From Prinia subflava (lineage: Eukaryota > Chordata > Aves > Passeriformes > Cisticolidae), in NCBI RefSeq assembly GCF_021018805.1, contig NC_086283.1, forward strand, positions 7,329,162 through 7,393,161: 64,000 nt of DNA. Reading direction: 5' to 3'. The notes beneath the pieces are model-generated. The model saw only the letters and a list, made by a program, of their open reading frames with translations. It was not told the DNA's origin and made no database searches. Below are positions 1-13,959 of this stretch, one piece after another (positions within the stretch are counted from its first letter, which is position 1; every line of letters begins with the position of its first letter). The translations under genes and the position numbers were made by a program.

Positions 1-3000
1 TGTTGACATGAGACTGAGGAATTTCAAATGCATTCCAGTTCACAGACCTTAGGAAGAAGAAAGGGGAACATTTGATTACTCTTCTATTAATATTTTTTTC
101 TCCACTTAGGTCTGTGATTTCTTTTAAACATAGCATAAAGGGACATATTTTTAAGGTAATCATGGATGTAATGCCTATGAAGGCAGTTTTCCCCTAAATC
201 ACTCTTTTAACCTACTGTTTACATTTCTTTTGATGACAACAAGACAGTTCTAAAAAAAGAGGTTATACAGAAATTGGGCAGCCCAAAAGCATGGGGAGAG
301 AGGGGACATTCCAGTCATTGCACATTTACTAGGGCTCCAGAAGGGACTGCATCTAATTCCCCTGAAGAGTGGGGGTAATCAAACAACTAGCAGAGCCAAT
401 GAAAGAAAAGATTTCCATTGATCTCAAAGTTTCCATCAGGTCTGTGGTGGAAATGCACATTGCCTCAAATTCCAGTTGCAGAAGCAGAGAAGACACCCTT
501 GCAAAATCACTAGAGCAGAAAAAAGACCTGAAATGGGAAAGTTTTGGGAACAAAGTGACAACAAGCTGCAAGAAAGGGAGATGTAGGGAGAGCTGCTGTT
601 CAAAGAGGAAGGCTTGCACTCCTTTCATAACTTGGAATAAAATCTTCTCATTCAGAAAGACATATTTCAATAATTCTGACTCATCTGGAGGTAAATAAAC
701 CTCCATGGCAACTCCCTAAACCTTGCTAAGCACCCGAGGAACAAGGAATGTTTGGAAACATTAACTTAGCAGCATCCAGCTCTGATCTTAATGCACTGGA
801 GTCCACTTAAACAAGGATCTTGCCTCTTGAAATAAGCAACTTCTTCAAAGAATTGATTTCTTTTTGCTGTAGAGTGTACATAGGAAATACAGTGGAAGTG
901 TAGAAAAAATAAAATCCCTTTTGAAAAAATAAACTAATTAGGAGAAAGAGAAGACTGAAGTTGTTCTGCTAGCATGATCTGATCAAGCAGGAGTTTTTAT
1001 AAAAATTATGAGGGCCAGTTGTTCACTACTCTATGTAAATATACTGTAAACAGCCTCTGGAGGAAAAATATAATTATATAACAGCAAGAAAGCATGTTTC
1101 TGAGCCTTCACTCAGAAAATCCCAGCGTAACTTCTGGGCCCTGAGATGTCATGCAAAGAGCAACAGCATCTGCTGACCCCACAGAGCTCAACTGGAGAAG
1201 ATAATCTTGAAGTGAGAGGGAGTCATAAAAACCTTTCTACTTCTTTTACACACTTTGAAAATGAAGTAGGTCCTGTCCTCTTCTACTGCTGTGACCATGC
1301 AGCACACGGCCTCCCTGAACATTCCCACTGGGCTGGGATCTTCCAGTCTCGCTCATGTTCAGCAGGGCGTGGACACGGATGGAGGAAATTGGCTGTGTGC
1401 TTCCACCTCACATGCCCTGCTCTTTTTGTTATGCTTTTGCCCCTTTTGGTGCCTTGCCTACTCAGATTTCACAGGTCTTTACTCTAGCCGACCAGAAAAA
1501 AATAGTCCTGTGAAACCAAAGTAGCTTCGCAAAGAGGCAATGGGTTTGATTTGGGTTTGCACTGCTATAATTCAAAGCAGTGCAATTCTCTGTGTGTATG
1601 CAATATTTCTTCACTCTCTAAATACTCATTCCCTGTATCTCACAGCATATCACATATAAAAATGTCTTCCACAAAAAGGCATGAAAAAGGCAAAAGAGTT
1701 CCTGTCTCTTAGACTACTTTTCTGCAGAGCTAAGTTGATGAGAATTAATTATGAATGCCTTTCAGTTCAGCTTTAAAAATATGAGGACCCAATTCCCTTC
1801 AATAGTGTCAATTAATATGGAACACGTATGTGTTCATTAGAAAACATAGTTCGTCAAGATAGAGAGATAATACTGTGATTTATGCATTTAAGCAATAAAG
1901 TAACTTTTCATTTGAAAGCAGAACAGGCCCCTACCAGGACAGCTAACATGGGAGAGAATATAAAATATTATGCAAAACTAGAGAAACACCTATACTGCAA
2001 AACCCTTCCACTTGTTTGTAGAGTATGGTGATGGATTGATGCTATTTTCCTTCGTGGATTACACAGCTCACTGAGTTTTTACACTGTCTGAAACACTATA
2101 AACATAACAACAATGTTTCTAATTCAAACACTCCCAACTATGAGGTTAATCAAACAGGACCAGAGACCTTTTGTGGCCTAATCACACCATGTAGCACTTT
2201 CCAGAGTCTTTCGTAAGCTCCACAGATGCCCAGAAGTCTAAGACATAATTACAATTTTTCATCTATTTATTTCAGTTCAAAGTGTGTGCAAAATGTGTTG
2301 CAGCTTCTGAGATTTCACAGTGAGGTGCTGAGATTGCCCTGGATGCCCTGGGGCTGGTAGGCACCAGGGAGCCTCCCAAGGGTGCAAAGCCTGGGAGGAT
2401 GGTGCCATGGATGGAGTTAAGCAAACCACAGAAGCTGGAAGGAGCCAGACAGCACAGCATTCAATGTTCCACACAGCTGGGAACAGTCCTCATGTATGCT
2501 TTTTCCTGCTTCATGTCAGGAGTGTGCTAATAATTAGGCAGCAGAGGCAATCTGCAGTCCAGCTTGCTCCCTGGACCTGTTTTATTTAGCTGCCTAGATG
2601 TACATATGATTTCATTAATACATCACTCACAGAGACAAAAATCAGACCTTGCCTGGGAAGACTCTGCTGATAAAGGCTGGAGATGCATTCCCTCCTGGAC
2701 CAAGATTAAAGAGATCCTTAGGGAGCTGGTTATAAATTCCTGACTCTCAGGTTGCTGCTATTTCCTGAACTGAGCTAGAGGAGCACTGTCTAGCTGGCTG
2801 TGGGTAATGGGATATTTTGCATTACATACGTATTGGTGAAACTGATTATGAGCCTACCTTCTCAACACTCCCATACATACATCCCTTGATCCCCTTATTC
2901 TGGTGCTGGGTGAAATGGAATGGGCATAACTGTACTGGCCAACCAGCTCCACCTTCCTCTAGGATACAAATATCAGCTGAGTAGGTGTTGCTCCAGTTTC

Positions 3001-5009
3001 TGTGTGTTGTATTATGAAGGGACACAGAACTGGAGCAAGCAAATATGATGTTTCTCTAGATAGGCTGGTTTTGATTGTTGATGCAGCTTTTAGAACAGTC
3101 TTAATCATGCAGTGTTCTGTGATTTTAGTGCTTTTGGATATTAACATTTTTGAGGTCTCAGTGTGAATCTCAGTTATTGAAATGGCCAAGATTCTGGCAA
3201 GAAACCACAGGGAAGAAATCAGTTTCTGTGAGGAAGATGCCAGGAGGCAAATAATATTTACATAGAGAAGGGAACTACAGAAATATAACAGTATGTAAAT
3301 TTATTGACAGATGCCCTGTTTGGCAGCCACTCAGAAGCAAATTTCATTCTCAGCCAGATCTGTGCAAAAACATAGTAATCCAGGGTAGAAGTGATTTGGT
3401 AGAAATTCTAGTTGACAACTTACAACTCCCCAAACTACTACTGAATTAACAAAGAAATAACAGATTGAGGAACTGATAATCTTTGTGGGCCTGAATCAGG
3501 CAAGGTCTCAAAACATGAGAAACGCCAATGAAGTAATCTGTAACCTACCAAAAGATTGTTTGCCTGATTCTCTAATCTAACACAAGGTTATGCTGAAGAA
3601 GATACTGCTTGCTGAGTTGCCCTGTTAAACCAGGCACAAATCTGAGAACTACTTGAGACTTGATTCCATTGTGAAACTAAAGTCAAACATTAGTTCATCA
3701 TATCCGTTTGGTGCCCTCCAAAATATTAATCTGGATAGGTGTGCATCTCACATGACAGCTGATGCTACCAGCACAGTTGCTGCCAGTAGAGCAGACACCC
3801 AATGTGAACCATGCCTCAGATGACAGATGAGAGCTAAGGCATGTCTGGGAGGGAATTTGACTTGTTCACAATTTTATCTGTTCCGCTGGTAAACTTGAGC
3901 CCTTGTTTCTAATAGTATGCACTGAAAACTGAACTTTCATGTGACTTGAAAGAAAGTTCTGAATTGTTGTCCCTTTCTTCAGGAAATGCGGGAGAGAGAG
4001 GTGGTGGAGTTGCAGCTTAAGATGGTTGGGGTTTACAAGTTTTTAATCATATCCTGAGGGCCTTTGAGTACATTTAACCCAGGATCCAGCTATGACCAGT
4101 CTATTAGTAGGCATCTTCATGTTATTAATGGGCTGACATAGTTCACTGGAAAGGTCTCTTTGAGCTACGGCTAAATGTTGAACACACCAGTTGATTGGCA
4201 AGGGCTGCTTGCATTTGGAGGAAAGATTTTGCTATTTTGCTATTTTTGCTTGCCAGAAGGTCGCTGAGCTCTGTCTTATGCAAATACACAGTGACTACAA
4301 TTTTTCTTTGAAACCAGCTGTGGAACATCAGCATGAAGACTGTGCGCACTCCTATCCTGGGATGCTGGGAACATGGCCTGTGCTAGGCATCCCCATGGAG
4401 GCTACAAGGCAGTCTTGCCCCCTGCCCAGGTCAAGAAAAACTAAAGCAACATCAGTACAAATCTGCCGGGTTTTATTCTACAATGTACGTCAGGCAATAC
4501 TGCCCTTCGGTTAAGGTAAGGGGAAATCCTGCTTCAGTTTTCAGACAGTTTTTGCTTTGAAGCATCTTTGCTTCTGCAATCATAACCCTGCGTATGCTCC
4601 TGGCACATGTGTCCTATCCTGTCACCCTGTCCCAGGTGAGCTGCTCCCTTTTCAAGCAATCTATTTACTCTGCTGCAGGGGCATCCTGCCCCAGTCTGCT
4701 TGCCTCACCATACCTTCCCACGGCCAAATGTTACTTTTTAACTCTAAATAAACACTCTCTGCCCTGGCCAGGCACATGCAGAGCAGCTGCCCTGGGACAC
4801 AGGCCCAGCATTTGCCTTGGTGTGTGGTGAGCAGGATGGTAAAGCCACACCAAAAGCTGAGAGCAAATCAGGCAATAAGTAGCAAAACTGTATTATCAGC
4901 AAATCTGACTTCAGGATTTCGTGGTCATTTGCCTTTATTTATGCCTCCTCTTAACCTTACTCAACCATGACATGTGTTACACAGATGGGACAGCCAAAGC
5001 AGAAATAGG
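1..5009. other. Noncoding AT-rich DNA, nothing recognised
   Basis: No reading frame here has a recognisable domain, and the short ones overlap on both strands. I saw no mobile-element ends, tandem arrays or RNA genes. A mildly GC-richer patch near 2320-2480 carries overlapping open frames on both strands without any coding sign. The stretch at 4100-4300 is AT-rich and could be regulatory, but no motif stands out enough to call. Confidence 0.6.
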
Positions 5010-5470
5010 CACAGCGGTTTTCCCAGCTCATGTGAACAGCGCCAAAGGCCGAGTGGGAGCACCGGCGAGCCCTGGTGTCCAGCCGTGTCCCTGGGCAAGC
5101 GGGGCAGGTACCTACCCAGCCTGGGAAAACTACACCCGCAAAGCCAGACGTATCCACGCTCCTTGGTGAGACCACCGGCGCTTTCCCCGGGATCTCCAGC
5201 CCCCGGCACCCGCGGGGGTCCCGCTAGATGGTGCTGGAGGGACGGACAGACCCCGGCCGAGCCGCGGGAACGCGGGGAGGGAGGGAGGCAGCATCCCCCG
5301 CTACGCTCCCTGGCTGTGGCTCCCAAAGTGTTTCCTCCGGAATGCCTGCCTGATGATAACAGGATCCCTTCCATATTTATTAGGCAAACACGAGCCCAAG
5401 GTGGGTAAACATCACGAGCAGACTCATCTTTCTGCTTGACGCCGCGACGGTGAAAGCCTGGTTGCGCGAA
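5010..5470. promoter_or_regulatory. Orphan CpG island
   Basis: A hand count gives roughly 35 CpG dinucleotides in about 460 bases, close to the number expected from the base composition, while the rest of the window is strongly CpG-depleted. The densest part is 5040-5340, with several CGCG and CCGG clusters. Such islands in vertebrates usually mark promoters, or unmethylated regulatory DNA near developmental genes. Open frames of 144 to 190 codons cross it on both strands; that is expected where stop codons are rare, and none resembles a known protein. Donor-like GTGAGA occurs at about 5164 and GTGGGT at about 5400, so a noncoding first exon is possible. No convincing TATA box lies next to it. 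The adjoining 5480-5800 segment is a plausible enhancer partner. Confidence 0.7.
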
Positions 5471-5479
5471 ATAACAAGC

Positions 5480-5800
5480 TGATGAGCTCTTTTTCAGGCC
5501 ATGTCCCCAACAACAAAGCAGCTTTTGAGTCACACGGATTACACATTTAAAAATAAATAATTACGAGCCAGTCATCTGAACTGTCCTTCTGCACCAAATA
5601 CAGGACTCGGTATCACCCGTAAAATAAATGACCTGCCTATGCTAACCTGAATATTTATAGATGCAAAAAAGCCTGTCACTTATGTAAGGCTAAGGAGTCG
5701 TGCACACGCATGAACAGTCCCTTGTAAAAATAAATAATAAAAAAAGGTTCTGTCAAGATATTAAATTAATTTGCCTTTTCAGTTAAGAACCTTGTATTTA
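5480..5800. promoter_or_regulatory. Candidate conserved regulatory element beside CpG island
   Basis: Low-repeat, AT-rich sequence with a complete AP-1 site TGAGTCA at 5526-5532, a MEF2-like ATATTTATAG near 5650 and several ATTAAATTAATT-type homeodomain cores near 5760-5772. It contains no mobile-element signature. Position directly next to the only CpG island suggests a linked promoter or enhancer. Conservation is inferred from composition and motif density. Confidence 0.35.
5726..5746. repeat. A-rich low-complexity tract
   Basis: Short run of AAAT and AAT units ending in a run of seven A. It lies inside the AT-rich candidate element and is too short and irregular to be a useful microsatellite. 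Confidence 0.7.
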
Positions 5801-8800
5801 GTTCTGTAAAAGTCATCTTGGCAGCCAGAAATGTATCCTGTTTAAACAGGAGCTTGTACTCAGGCACACTTCTTTTTTTTCTGAATACTATTCCCACTTA
5901 AGCCCTGCACAAAAAGCATTGAGAAAGCAGAAAACAGGAATAAAGTCAGCTTTGTTTCAACTTTTCCTGCTCCTTTTTATTTGAAGGGAAAAGTAATATG
6001 TGATGAATGAGAAATTCTCATGTGTTGGGGGAGAAGAGGTACGTGACGAGGACTCTTCACTGTTTTGTCATCCTTCTAAAGGCTGGGTGATAAAATGATA
6101 TAGAGTTACTGAAATAACTTTTTTGAAAAAGAAAAATATTTTATGTGTTTTCCATAAAGAACATTATTTTGTTAAACCACTAATTTACTCAGAGATACAT
6201 GACTCAAAGCTCAAGTTCATGGGAAATGTTCTTCTTTCTGAAAGCCCAAACCAATTTATCATTCAAGGGATGCTCCTCTTCCCACTCCAACCAGGAGTAA
6301 AACCCAGACATGGAGAAGCAAGTGCTGTGCTCTTTTTTTCACAGTGGCAGTCACCAATGCCAGGACCTCAGTGGCAGGATGCACCTCAGTGCAGGAGGTG
6401 TTAGGGAAAGGAGAGAATACATGGGACAAGGATGATGAAAAAAGATCAAGCTGCAGATGGAGAAGATAGCTGTTCATGCAGTGGGGGTTATACAGCATCT
6501 CTCTGAGTGGAAGTTTTGGAACAGAATATGTTTAAGGGGGCAAGAAAAGTGTACATGTCTGCGTAGCACATGGGAGAGAGGGGGGCTGAGAACAGTGTGG
6601 AAGGGAGCACGCTGGGCTCTGTCTGAGCATTTCATTCAAACTGCTATATTGTTAAGACTCTTGAGCAATAAAGCAAATTTTCATTCCAATTAAAGATTCA
6701 AGGGCTTTAGAACAATCATCAGAAGAAAGAGAGAAAAAAGGCATATCCTCAGAGGACTTGGTAATGAATAACAAAAACAGTTCTTGTGCATTGTCCAAAA
6801 TGAATGGTATTTAGTATAACTGCAGAGAGAGGATTTAATGCTACAATCCACTGTGGTGTTCTCTGTGAGTAGATGTGGGATGGCCCATGACTGACAGCGA
6901 GACTTAGCCCAGGTCAGTATCTGCTGGTCAATGTGTAACACAGGTCATTCTTTGTGTCGCTGCCTTATTGTTGTTGCTGGGGTGGCAAACACTGGAAATG
7001 GCAGAGTCTGAGGGAAATTACCAATTGCTTAAAGCTGCTGGGATGAGTTCACTCACACAACATAAATCATATTGTCCATGCATATGCTTCTCTGCAGATA
7101 TACGTAGCAGTCTGTCAGCCAAGTCTGCAAAGTCACTGCAATAGAGCAAAGGAACTACAGCCTGGGGAGAAGAAGAGGTTGTAAGGTAGTAAGCTCAAGC
7201 ATGAAGCACATGCTGGAGGAGGGGAGGGGGAGAAGATATGTGCACTTAGTAACTTGTAGTCATTGATGGGCTAAATCTGTCCTGCATTCATACATAAGCT
7301 ATGTACAGGATAGAAAAAGTGGTTCAGAGCACTGAGGCAAAATTTACTGGTTTTACTTACTGCATATTACACTCTTCTAGGGGCAAAGCTACAAGAGAGA
7401 AAGACTGTATTTCAGCTCACCCCCAGCTCCTTCCTGGCTCACAGTCCTATGTCTCCTTTCTGTGGGTATCCCCTTACCTTTTATTGTGCTATAAAGCAAG
7501 AACACGGCTGGGACACTAACCATGTCCCAGGTCCCTGGCTGATAAGCCCTTCAAAAAGATAGCAGATAGGAAACCTTGGGAAAACTCTAAGGGCTGAATA
7601 GGATAGCTCTGTGCATTCCACCACTTTACTACCAGGAGCAAAGAGGGCCACCCCAGCTCTAATTCTGCTGCCTTGCTGCTGGGAGCCTGCTTTGGCCAGC
7701 CTGTGCCAGTAGTGGGCTGCTTCCTTCCCATGCCAGCCCTCCTGAAAGTGCTCTCACACTCACAGAGTTCAAGAGCTCAGATTAGTTATCTTTCCTCTGG
7801 TAGAAAGGGCTCTGGATTAGGACTCTAGAGGCTTAAATTCATTTGTCAGGTTAAGTACAGACTTTGTGTGCAACCATGAGCAAGGTCTTTAATCTGGCTG
7901 AGTGTCGCTATCCTTTGGAAAGGGGCAGTAATTTTTCCCTAATTCCTGAGGGCTCGGGGAGTAAAATTGGTAAATAACAGAGCAGTGCTCTACTACTGAG
8001 AGGATGGCTGGCACAGCTCTCCTGGCTGTACTGAGTTCCCTTGCTAACTACCCGGCATATGTACTGCAGATCTGGGGCATTCGCAGTTAGTACTTCCATG
8101 AAACAGAATATAAAATCAGAAGGAAGCAGCAGCTACAAGGAAATTGCACATCCCCTGACTAGCACACCTTTAAGCACCCATCACTGTTTTGAAGCATTCA
8201 CTGGGGAACCATGTTCCCAAATTATATCTGATGCCTAAATTCAGTCAGATACCTTAGGTACTGCCAGCACTTGGGTACAATTGTTCTCTCCACAGACACA
8301 TGTGGAAACTGGGATAAGGATGTAGAAAATACCAATACCAGAGCAAGGCTGCTTTAGTGGCACTTCCCAGAAACAAACTAAAAGTTGAAGTGGGTCTCTC
8401 TTTCACCAGGTTAAGGCTGCCTATTCCTTCTCTTAAAGTTTTGCCTGCCCCGTGTTTAATATTTCCCTTTCACACATTTTCTGCATGCAGGTCTGCAGTT
8501 TTCCTTCCTGCTGAGTTACAAACTTGCTCCTGCTTTATTCCTTCACTTGGCACTTTCCTGCCTTGGCTCAGAGCACGTAGGCTTCATCCCCTTGATGATC
8601 AGCTGAGGAGCAGATGGAGGATCAGAGGAGCAGGATGGCTTCTTTATGAGGTGTACCCATGGCAGCATTCATGGAAACAACCAACAAGTGACCACGAGCC
8701 AGGATTACAAATGCTGCAATATCCAAAGCTGAAATGCAGGGGAAGTCATAATCAAAGTCATAGAACCCAGTGATCCTGCAGTTTTGGATTTTTCTCAGCT

Positions 8801-8903
8801 TTCATTTAAAGCAAAGTTTCTAGTGTTCATATTCTCAAACAAAGACTTGGAAATGGGAAGCCTTGAACATCAATGAAAATAAAAGGATCCAGAACTTTGG
8901 GGA
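5801..8903. other. Noncoding DNA, nothing recognised
   Basis: Unique-looking sequence with short open frames on both strands and no domain, repeat family or RNA gene that I recognise. The purine-rich patch around 6390-6600 gives open frames in two directions without any coding sign. Confidence 0.6.
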
Positions 8904-8949
8904 GTTTTTTGTTTTGTTTTGTTTTTTTGGTTTTTTTTTTCCTTCTTTT
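8904..8949. repeat. T-rich (GTTTT)n-like simple repeat
   Basis: Runs of T interrupted by single G bases give an irregular GTTTT/GTTTTTTT pattern ending in a run of about ten T. Read on the minus strand it resembles an old A-rich tail, but no retroelement body could be seen next to it. Confidence 0.75.
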
Positions 8950-11900
8950 GTTAATATCATGATTTTGACATCAATCTCACATTATGTTGCGGATTAGCTC
9001 AGGACTTTTGAGCATGAAAGTCTAGCAGGACTACATATGCCTCAAAATCATAATGAATTGAGGCCACAGTCAGCTTTTAAGAAGGCTTCTCCCTTGAAAC
9101 TAAGACAATACCAGGGATTTGCAGAACAGTCTGCACAAACTACCCACAAATCTCCCTCTGGTGAGCCTTTGCCATCACTGGCCATCACCAGCATGGATAT
9201 TTTATTGGTTTTTATCCCAGTTAAAGAGGAAAAGTGTATGCTAGGTGCAAAGTAGCTGCCACACCACATCACTACTCAAGGTGGTGAGGACTGCAGGCTC
9301 ATGCAGATGCCCAGAGGATGTCTCCCAGGCTTGCCTCCAGGGCCAGCACAGCTTCTTGAAGAGACAGGAGTCCTGCATAGCTGCAGCCATATGGTGAATG
9401 CAGTGAAGGCATATGCAGCTAATTATGTAAATAAACATCTCAGTCCATGATGATTCTAAATAATGCATAACATAAAGAGGCAAAACACTAATGTTCTAAC
9501 TAATGAGAATAGATTCTTAGGGTGATTAATTTACAATAAAGAGATGCTGCATATGTCAAAAAATGGTGCGTCATCGTATGATTTAACATAATCAGGCACA
9601 GCTGCACTGCTCTTGATGTTGGCAAACAATGATCTTGTTCACCTCCTCCTGCATCTTTACCACAGTATTAAAAGAGAAGAAAACTGCACAGTAGAGCCAG
9701 CAAACACTTGTGAGAAAAACATTTTTAAAGCATCTTGGTAAATATTTACCAACCTTTGGGACGTTTGAATGCTGGAGGTTGTGTCAGGAAAAAAGCATGG
9801 GCTGATATCCTCAAAAAACAACACAAGTGGTCAACAGCCTCTGTACAAAAGAGACTTGCTCAATACAATAGGCCACTGTTGCTGTGACTCTCAGTATTGT
9901 TTACCTCTCACAGAGCTTCCAAGTACAAAGCACTTCAAACAAACTACACTAAGACTTTAAACTGAATCCACCCATCAGGTTAATAAAACAAATATTGATT
10001 GGGTTTGAGAGTCATTACAAAAAACAAACCCTTTTGGATTGAAAGAGTTCCTTTGTTCAAGCAGTATTGTCCAGAGCCTTCAAGCAACATATTACAATCT
10101 CAGCTTAAATCCTGAGGCAATATTCTACAGCATTTGCCCTCAAATCTACTTTTATTTGTAGTGTATGTATAAATGCAGATACATGAAAAGGGGCAAGTAT
10201 TTAATGCACACAAAGGAAAGAAATCATACTAACCTCAAAAATATCCTGGAAATTCGAATTATGAAGAGCAAAAGTAAAATTCTTTCAAGTGCATATATTG
10301 ATTTATACACTTAAATCTCATTCCAAAACCCGCAACTTTTACTTTGACCTCTCTAGAAATCCAACCTCTGCAATGCAGAAGAAAATCACCTGGGCCTGCA
10401 AATGCCCTTTCACAAGATGTCCTGCAAGATCTAATGGACTAGGAAAGTATCTCAACATGACCCAACACAGAAAGGCAACCCAAATGCTTGAGAGCAAGTG
10501 CAGAAATAGCAAGAAAGCAGCATGGAGAAAAGATTTGCAGAAAAGTAGTGCCTTGGGTACATGCTGATCTGGATTTTTCAGAATTTGTTGCTTGATTACT
10601 AAACAGGGAACAAAGACATCTAAATGATTTTAGGTCCTCCCCCCAGTTTCAAAACTAGTTTGGATTCTAAGAAACTTTAGTCAAGAGATTATGTAAAATG
10701 AAAAGAGTGACCAGGAGCTCCAGCAGTACCACCTCGTGCAAGTGCTTCAAGATGTGGACTGAGAACATCAAGCCTCTAGCAGAGATTTAGACAAGTGTGC
10801 TCAAAAAGGAATAGATTCTCCACATGGTTTTGAAACTTTCATCCAAAATCAAACCAGATTTATTCCCACAAATAGCATCACAGGCTACAAATTCAAAAGT
10901 AACCAGTCACATATATTTTCTTGTTCTCCTGCAAAATTTACTTCATTCTCTAAACATGAAAGACACATTAGAAATATAAGCATGCAAAGAGTGATCAGTA
11001 GGTCACTGATACCTTTCAGTAATGATATTTTAGCCTAGAAATGCCAAATCAAGAATGGTTCATACTTGTCACAGTAGTGTGAAAATACAAGGCACAGTAA
11101 AGAATGAAGATATTGTCAGGAGTTAACTAAGGTATTCAATACTACCATACAAATGGATTAAGCTCACTAGTGCTGACAGTTCCTCAAACTCAGTTCTGCC
11201 AATGGCTCAGGCACACATTTCCTTTGGGTCAATAAGGTACTGTAGAGAGAAATGGCAAAAAGACAGGTAAACATCTCAAGAGGAGGATTCTCCAGACATT
11301 TGAGCAAACCATGGCATAGGAGCTTTAAGCAGCATTCACTGCTACTCGTTAACTCCATAAACACATGAGTTAAATAATCATTTATTTTCTGTTCCCAGCC
11401 ACATTAAGCAAGTAGTGCTAAGTAGATCAGCCCAGAGCAGACATCTGGACACTACACACAAACCTTTTTGCATCCTGGATTTCTTCTCTGGCATTCAAAC
11501 TGGCCCTGTCTTTTTTCTCACCAATTCACAATGTTCAGATAATTCTTGATAGAGAATACTCAACAGAGCCCAGTCAGCAGTGGAGACTGGTATGATACTA
11601 CAGCTGGGTTCCTCTAACACAGGGCAGTTTCTAAGGGACAGAGAAGGTATTAAGAAATTAAAGCATCACTGAATGAAAGTGCAACACATACCCAGTGCTC
11701 AGCATCTGCCTTAGCTTAAGGGCACAGCATTCTGCAAATCTTGTAAAATCAGGTGGTTGATCTGATAAGATACTTTGCATCACTGGGGCTCTCCCTATCT
11801 AAGGACAGAATCAAACCCCACAAGCTTTGCTCAGAGAATCTCACTCACAGCTAGACTTCTTTGCTAGAAGACTTATGCAATCTTAGTTTACATCTTATCA

Positions 11901-13499
11901 CCAGCCCTGCAACAGTCAGACTTCAGCATTTGTTGTCTCGCAGGCACCCACTTTATTCTCATTGCTGGGAAGCAGCATTAGAAACACAGCCTCAGAGGGA
12001 AAGAACAACAGGGAGGGAATGAGTGATAAGGAGCAGAAAGAGCTTGCAGAGTTAGCACCTGCACAGCAGACATAGGCTGAAGCTCACTTCATTGATGTGG
12101 GGCAATTCTTGCATCTGGAGCATGATGATTAAGAGAATAAAATACATGTTCTGCCACACTGAATGCCAGAAGTAACTGTCATGTTCACTCACACAGCTCT
12201 ACTTAGGGATAATATAGGCTATTAGGCTTGGGTAGGACAAAATATATCATAAGAAATGACTCAAAGGACTAATGAAATGTAGAAAAAAATAGTACATATC
12301 CTTAATAAGTGAGAGGTTCAATTAAGTTCTCCATCTTTTTACAATCAAGAAAGGACCATTTTTAACAAGTATCTGTGTCCAAACACTAACACATACACTG
12401 AGGATTATGCAGACTTTAGTGCTCAAACTCCCTGAAGTTGTGGATTTTCTGTGAAGAACTTCTCAGTTCTTCATCACGGTGCTGAGCAAAATATGTAGAG
12501 TTTCTGAACCATTCCCTGCTCTCCTTGATGATCAGCAATAGCTAAAATGCCCTTAGGTGAGAGGAAGGAACTCCCCCCTTGCCTTACCCCGTACTCCCTC
12601 CCAGTACCGTTCCCAAGCACGTGACGTGTTGAAGGTGGTAAAACAGTGACATCCTCTGCTCTTACCCTAAATACTACAAGTCCTTGATGCTGCTTTGATT
12701 GCCCGTAGCTGAAACTGTGGGTGCAGCTGTACCACAATTCATGGCCAAAGTTTGAGAAAAGACAACAGTAGTTTGAAAACAGAAACACATTTGCATAACC
12801 AGACATTACTAAGGAATCAGTTCTGCTGCTGATATGCTTGTCCTTCCAATTTCCAGCCCTGGTTCCAGTGGGAATTGCCAAGGGTCACTCTAAAGTAGGG
12901 ACTTTGTAATGGAACTGAGCTTCATGGTCCCATTTTTCCCCAAACCATGTCAAACCAGCAAAAAACAATGAACAAACACCAATCTAGACCCATGCACAGC
13001 CATGAGAAACTCATAGTCAGAGGAACAGAAAAGCTTCAGAATAAAATATGAGGCTGCATTTCAATTGCAGAAAACAATGTATTGCAGATAAATTTAGGAC
13101 TTCTTTGCTTTTCTTAGACATAGGAAAAAACTAAATCTTTATTTTGATCAGATATGGAAATAAAGGGATTAAAAGAATCAGACGAGTGATTTGTAATTGG
13201 TCTCCAGACTGCATCTCTTCCTCTAGTAAAGTGCATGCAAGTGGATAAAACTGCATGGGTGGACTTTATTAGCTACAAAAAGATTTATTAGCTTTCCTTC
13301 CTCACTCTGGGATTAGAGGAATACTTTAACCTTGACACATTCATCTTATACTCACAAAGCTTCACTTTTAACAGTCACTTCTCCTTTCCTCTTCACTTGT
13401 CTTGTTCTGGCACATAGTTTCCTAAATTAGTAGAGGCTACTGTTTTATCTTAAAAAGCAAGGGAATTCTCACCTACCTTTGTTAGCAAGAGCATGGAGA
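8950..13499. other. Noncoding DNA; one AT-rich candidate patch
   Basis: No gene was recognised. The stretch 9480-9640 has low-repeat sequence with GATTAATTTA and CGTCATCGTATGATTTA-type elements and could be regulatory, but the support is weak. The 135-codon minus-strand frame at 12474-12881 matches no family I know and lacks splice context; it is likely chance. Confidence 0.55.
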
Positions 13500-13529
13500 A
13501 ATTCTAGATGGTTACTACATCCTAGAATT
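13500..13529. other. Short inverted repeat around a TTCTAG core
   Basis: AATTCTAG at 13500-13507 is exactly complementary to CTAGAATT at 13522-13529. The inner ATG and CAT can extend the stem past one bulged base, leaving a loop of about seven bases. It could form a small hairpin. A stem this short is expected occasionally by chance in AT-rich DNA. Confidence 0.5.
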
Positions 13530-13959
13530 CTATTGCAGATGACAGAAACACAGCAAAAGCAGAGGTTTGTATTAGGCTGTCCTTCAAATACACTAAAGCA
13601 AAAATATCAGAAACATTATTTTATTTATCAGATAATGTAAAATGAAGCATACAAATTCATGTTACTTATATATTAATGAAAAAACGTGGGTTTTTTAAAG
13701 CTTCCTTTCTGCTAAAGTTTGCAATGGGATTTTCAAAAGCACTCAACACTGCCCCAGCTCTACACTGAGCACGATATATGAATACTGCTTCTGCTGCTTC
13801 TGCTTCTGTCCACAAAGGCAAAACTGGGCCATTACAGGGTATCCGCAAGAAGCCCACAGCTAGGGGAGAAACTGCCATGCAGCACTACTGGCACACACCT
13901 ATCACCCACAGACAGGAGCAAAAAGTGGAAATGAATGTTTATTCAGAGGGCTGGGGAAT

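Noticed and set aside
4961..5533. 190-codon minus-strand open frame over the CpG island
   Set aside because: High GC removes stop codons; frames are open on both strands over the same bases and the translation shows no domain.
8357..8773. 138-codon plus-strand frame with an arginine-rich middle
   Set aside because: No recognisable domain and nothing around it suggests a gene.
12474..12881. 135-codon minus-strand frame
   Set aside because: No recognisable family, no splice context, and composition like its surroundings.
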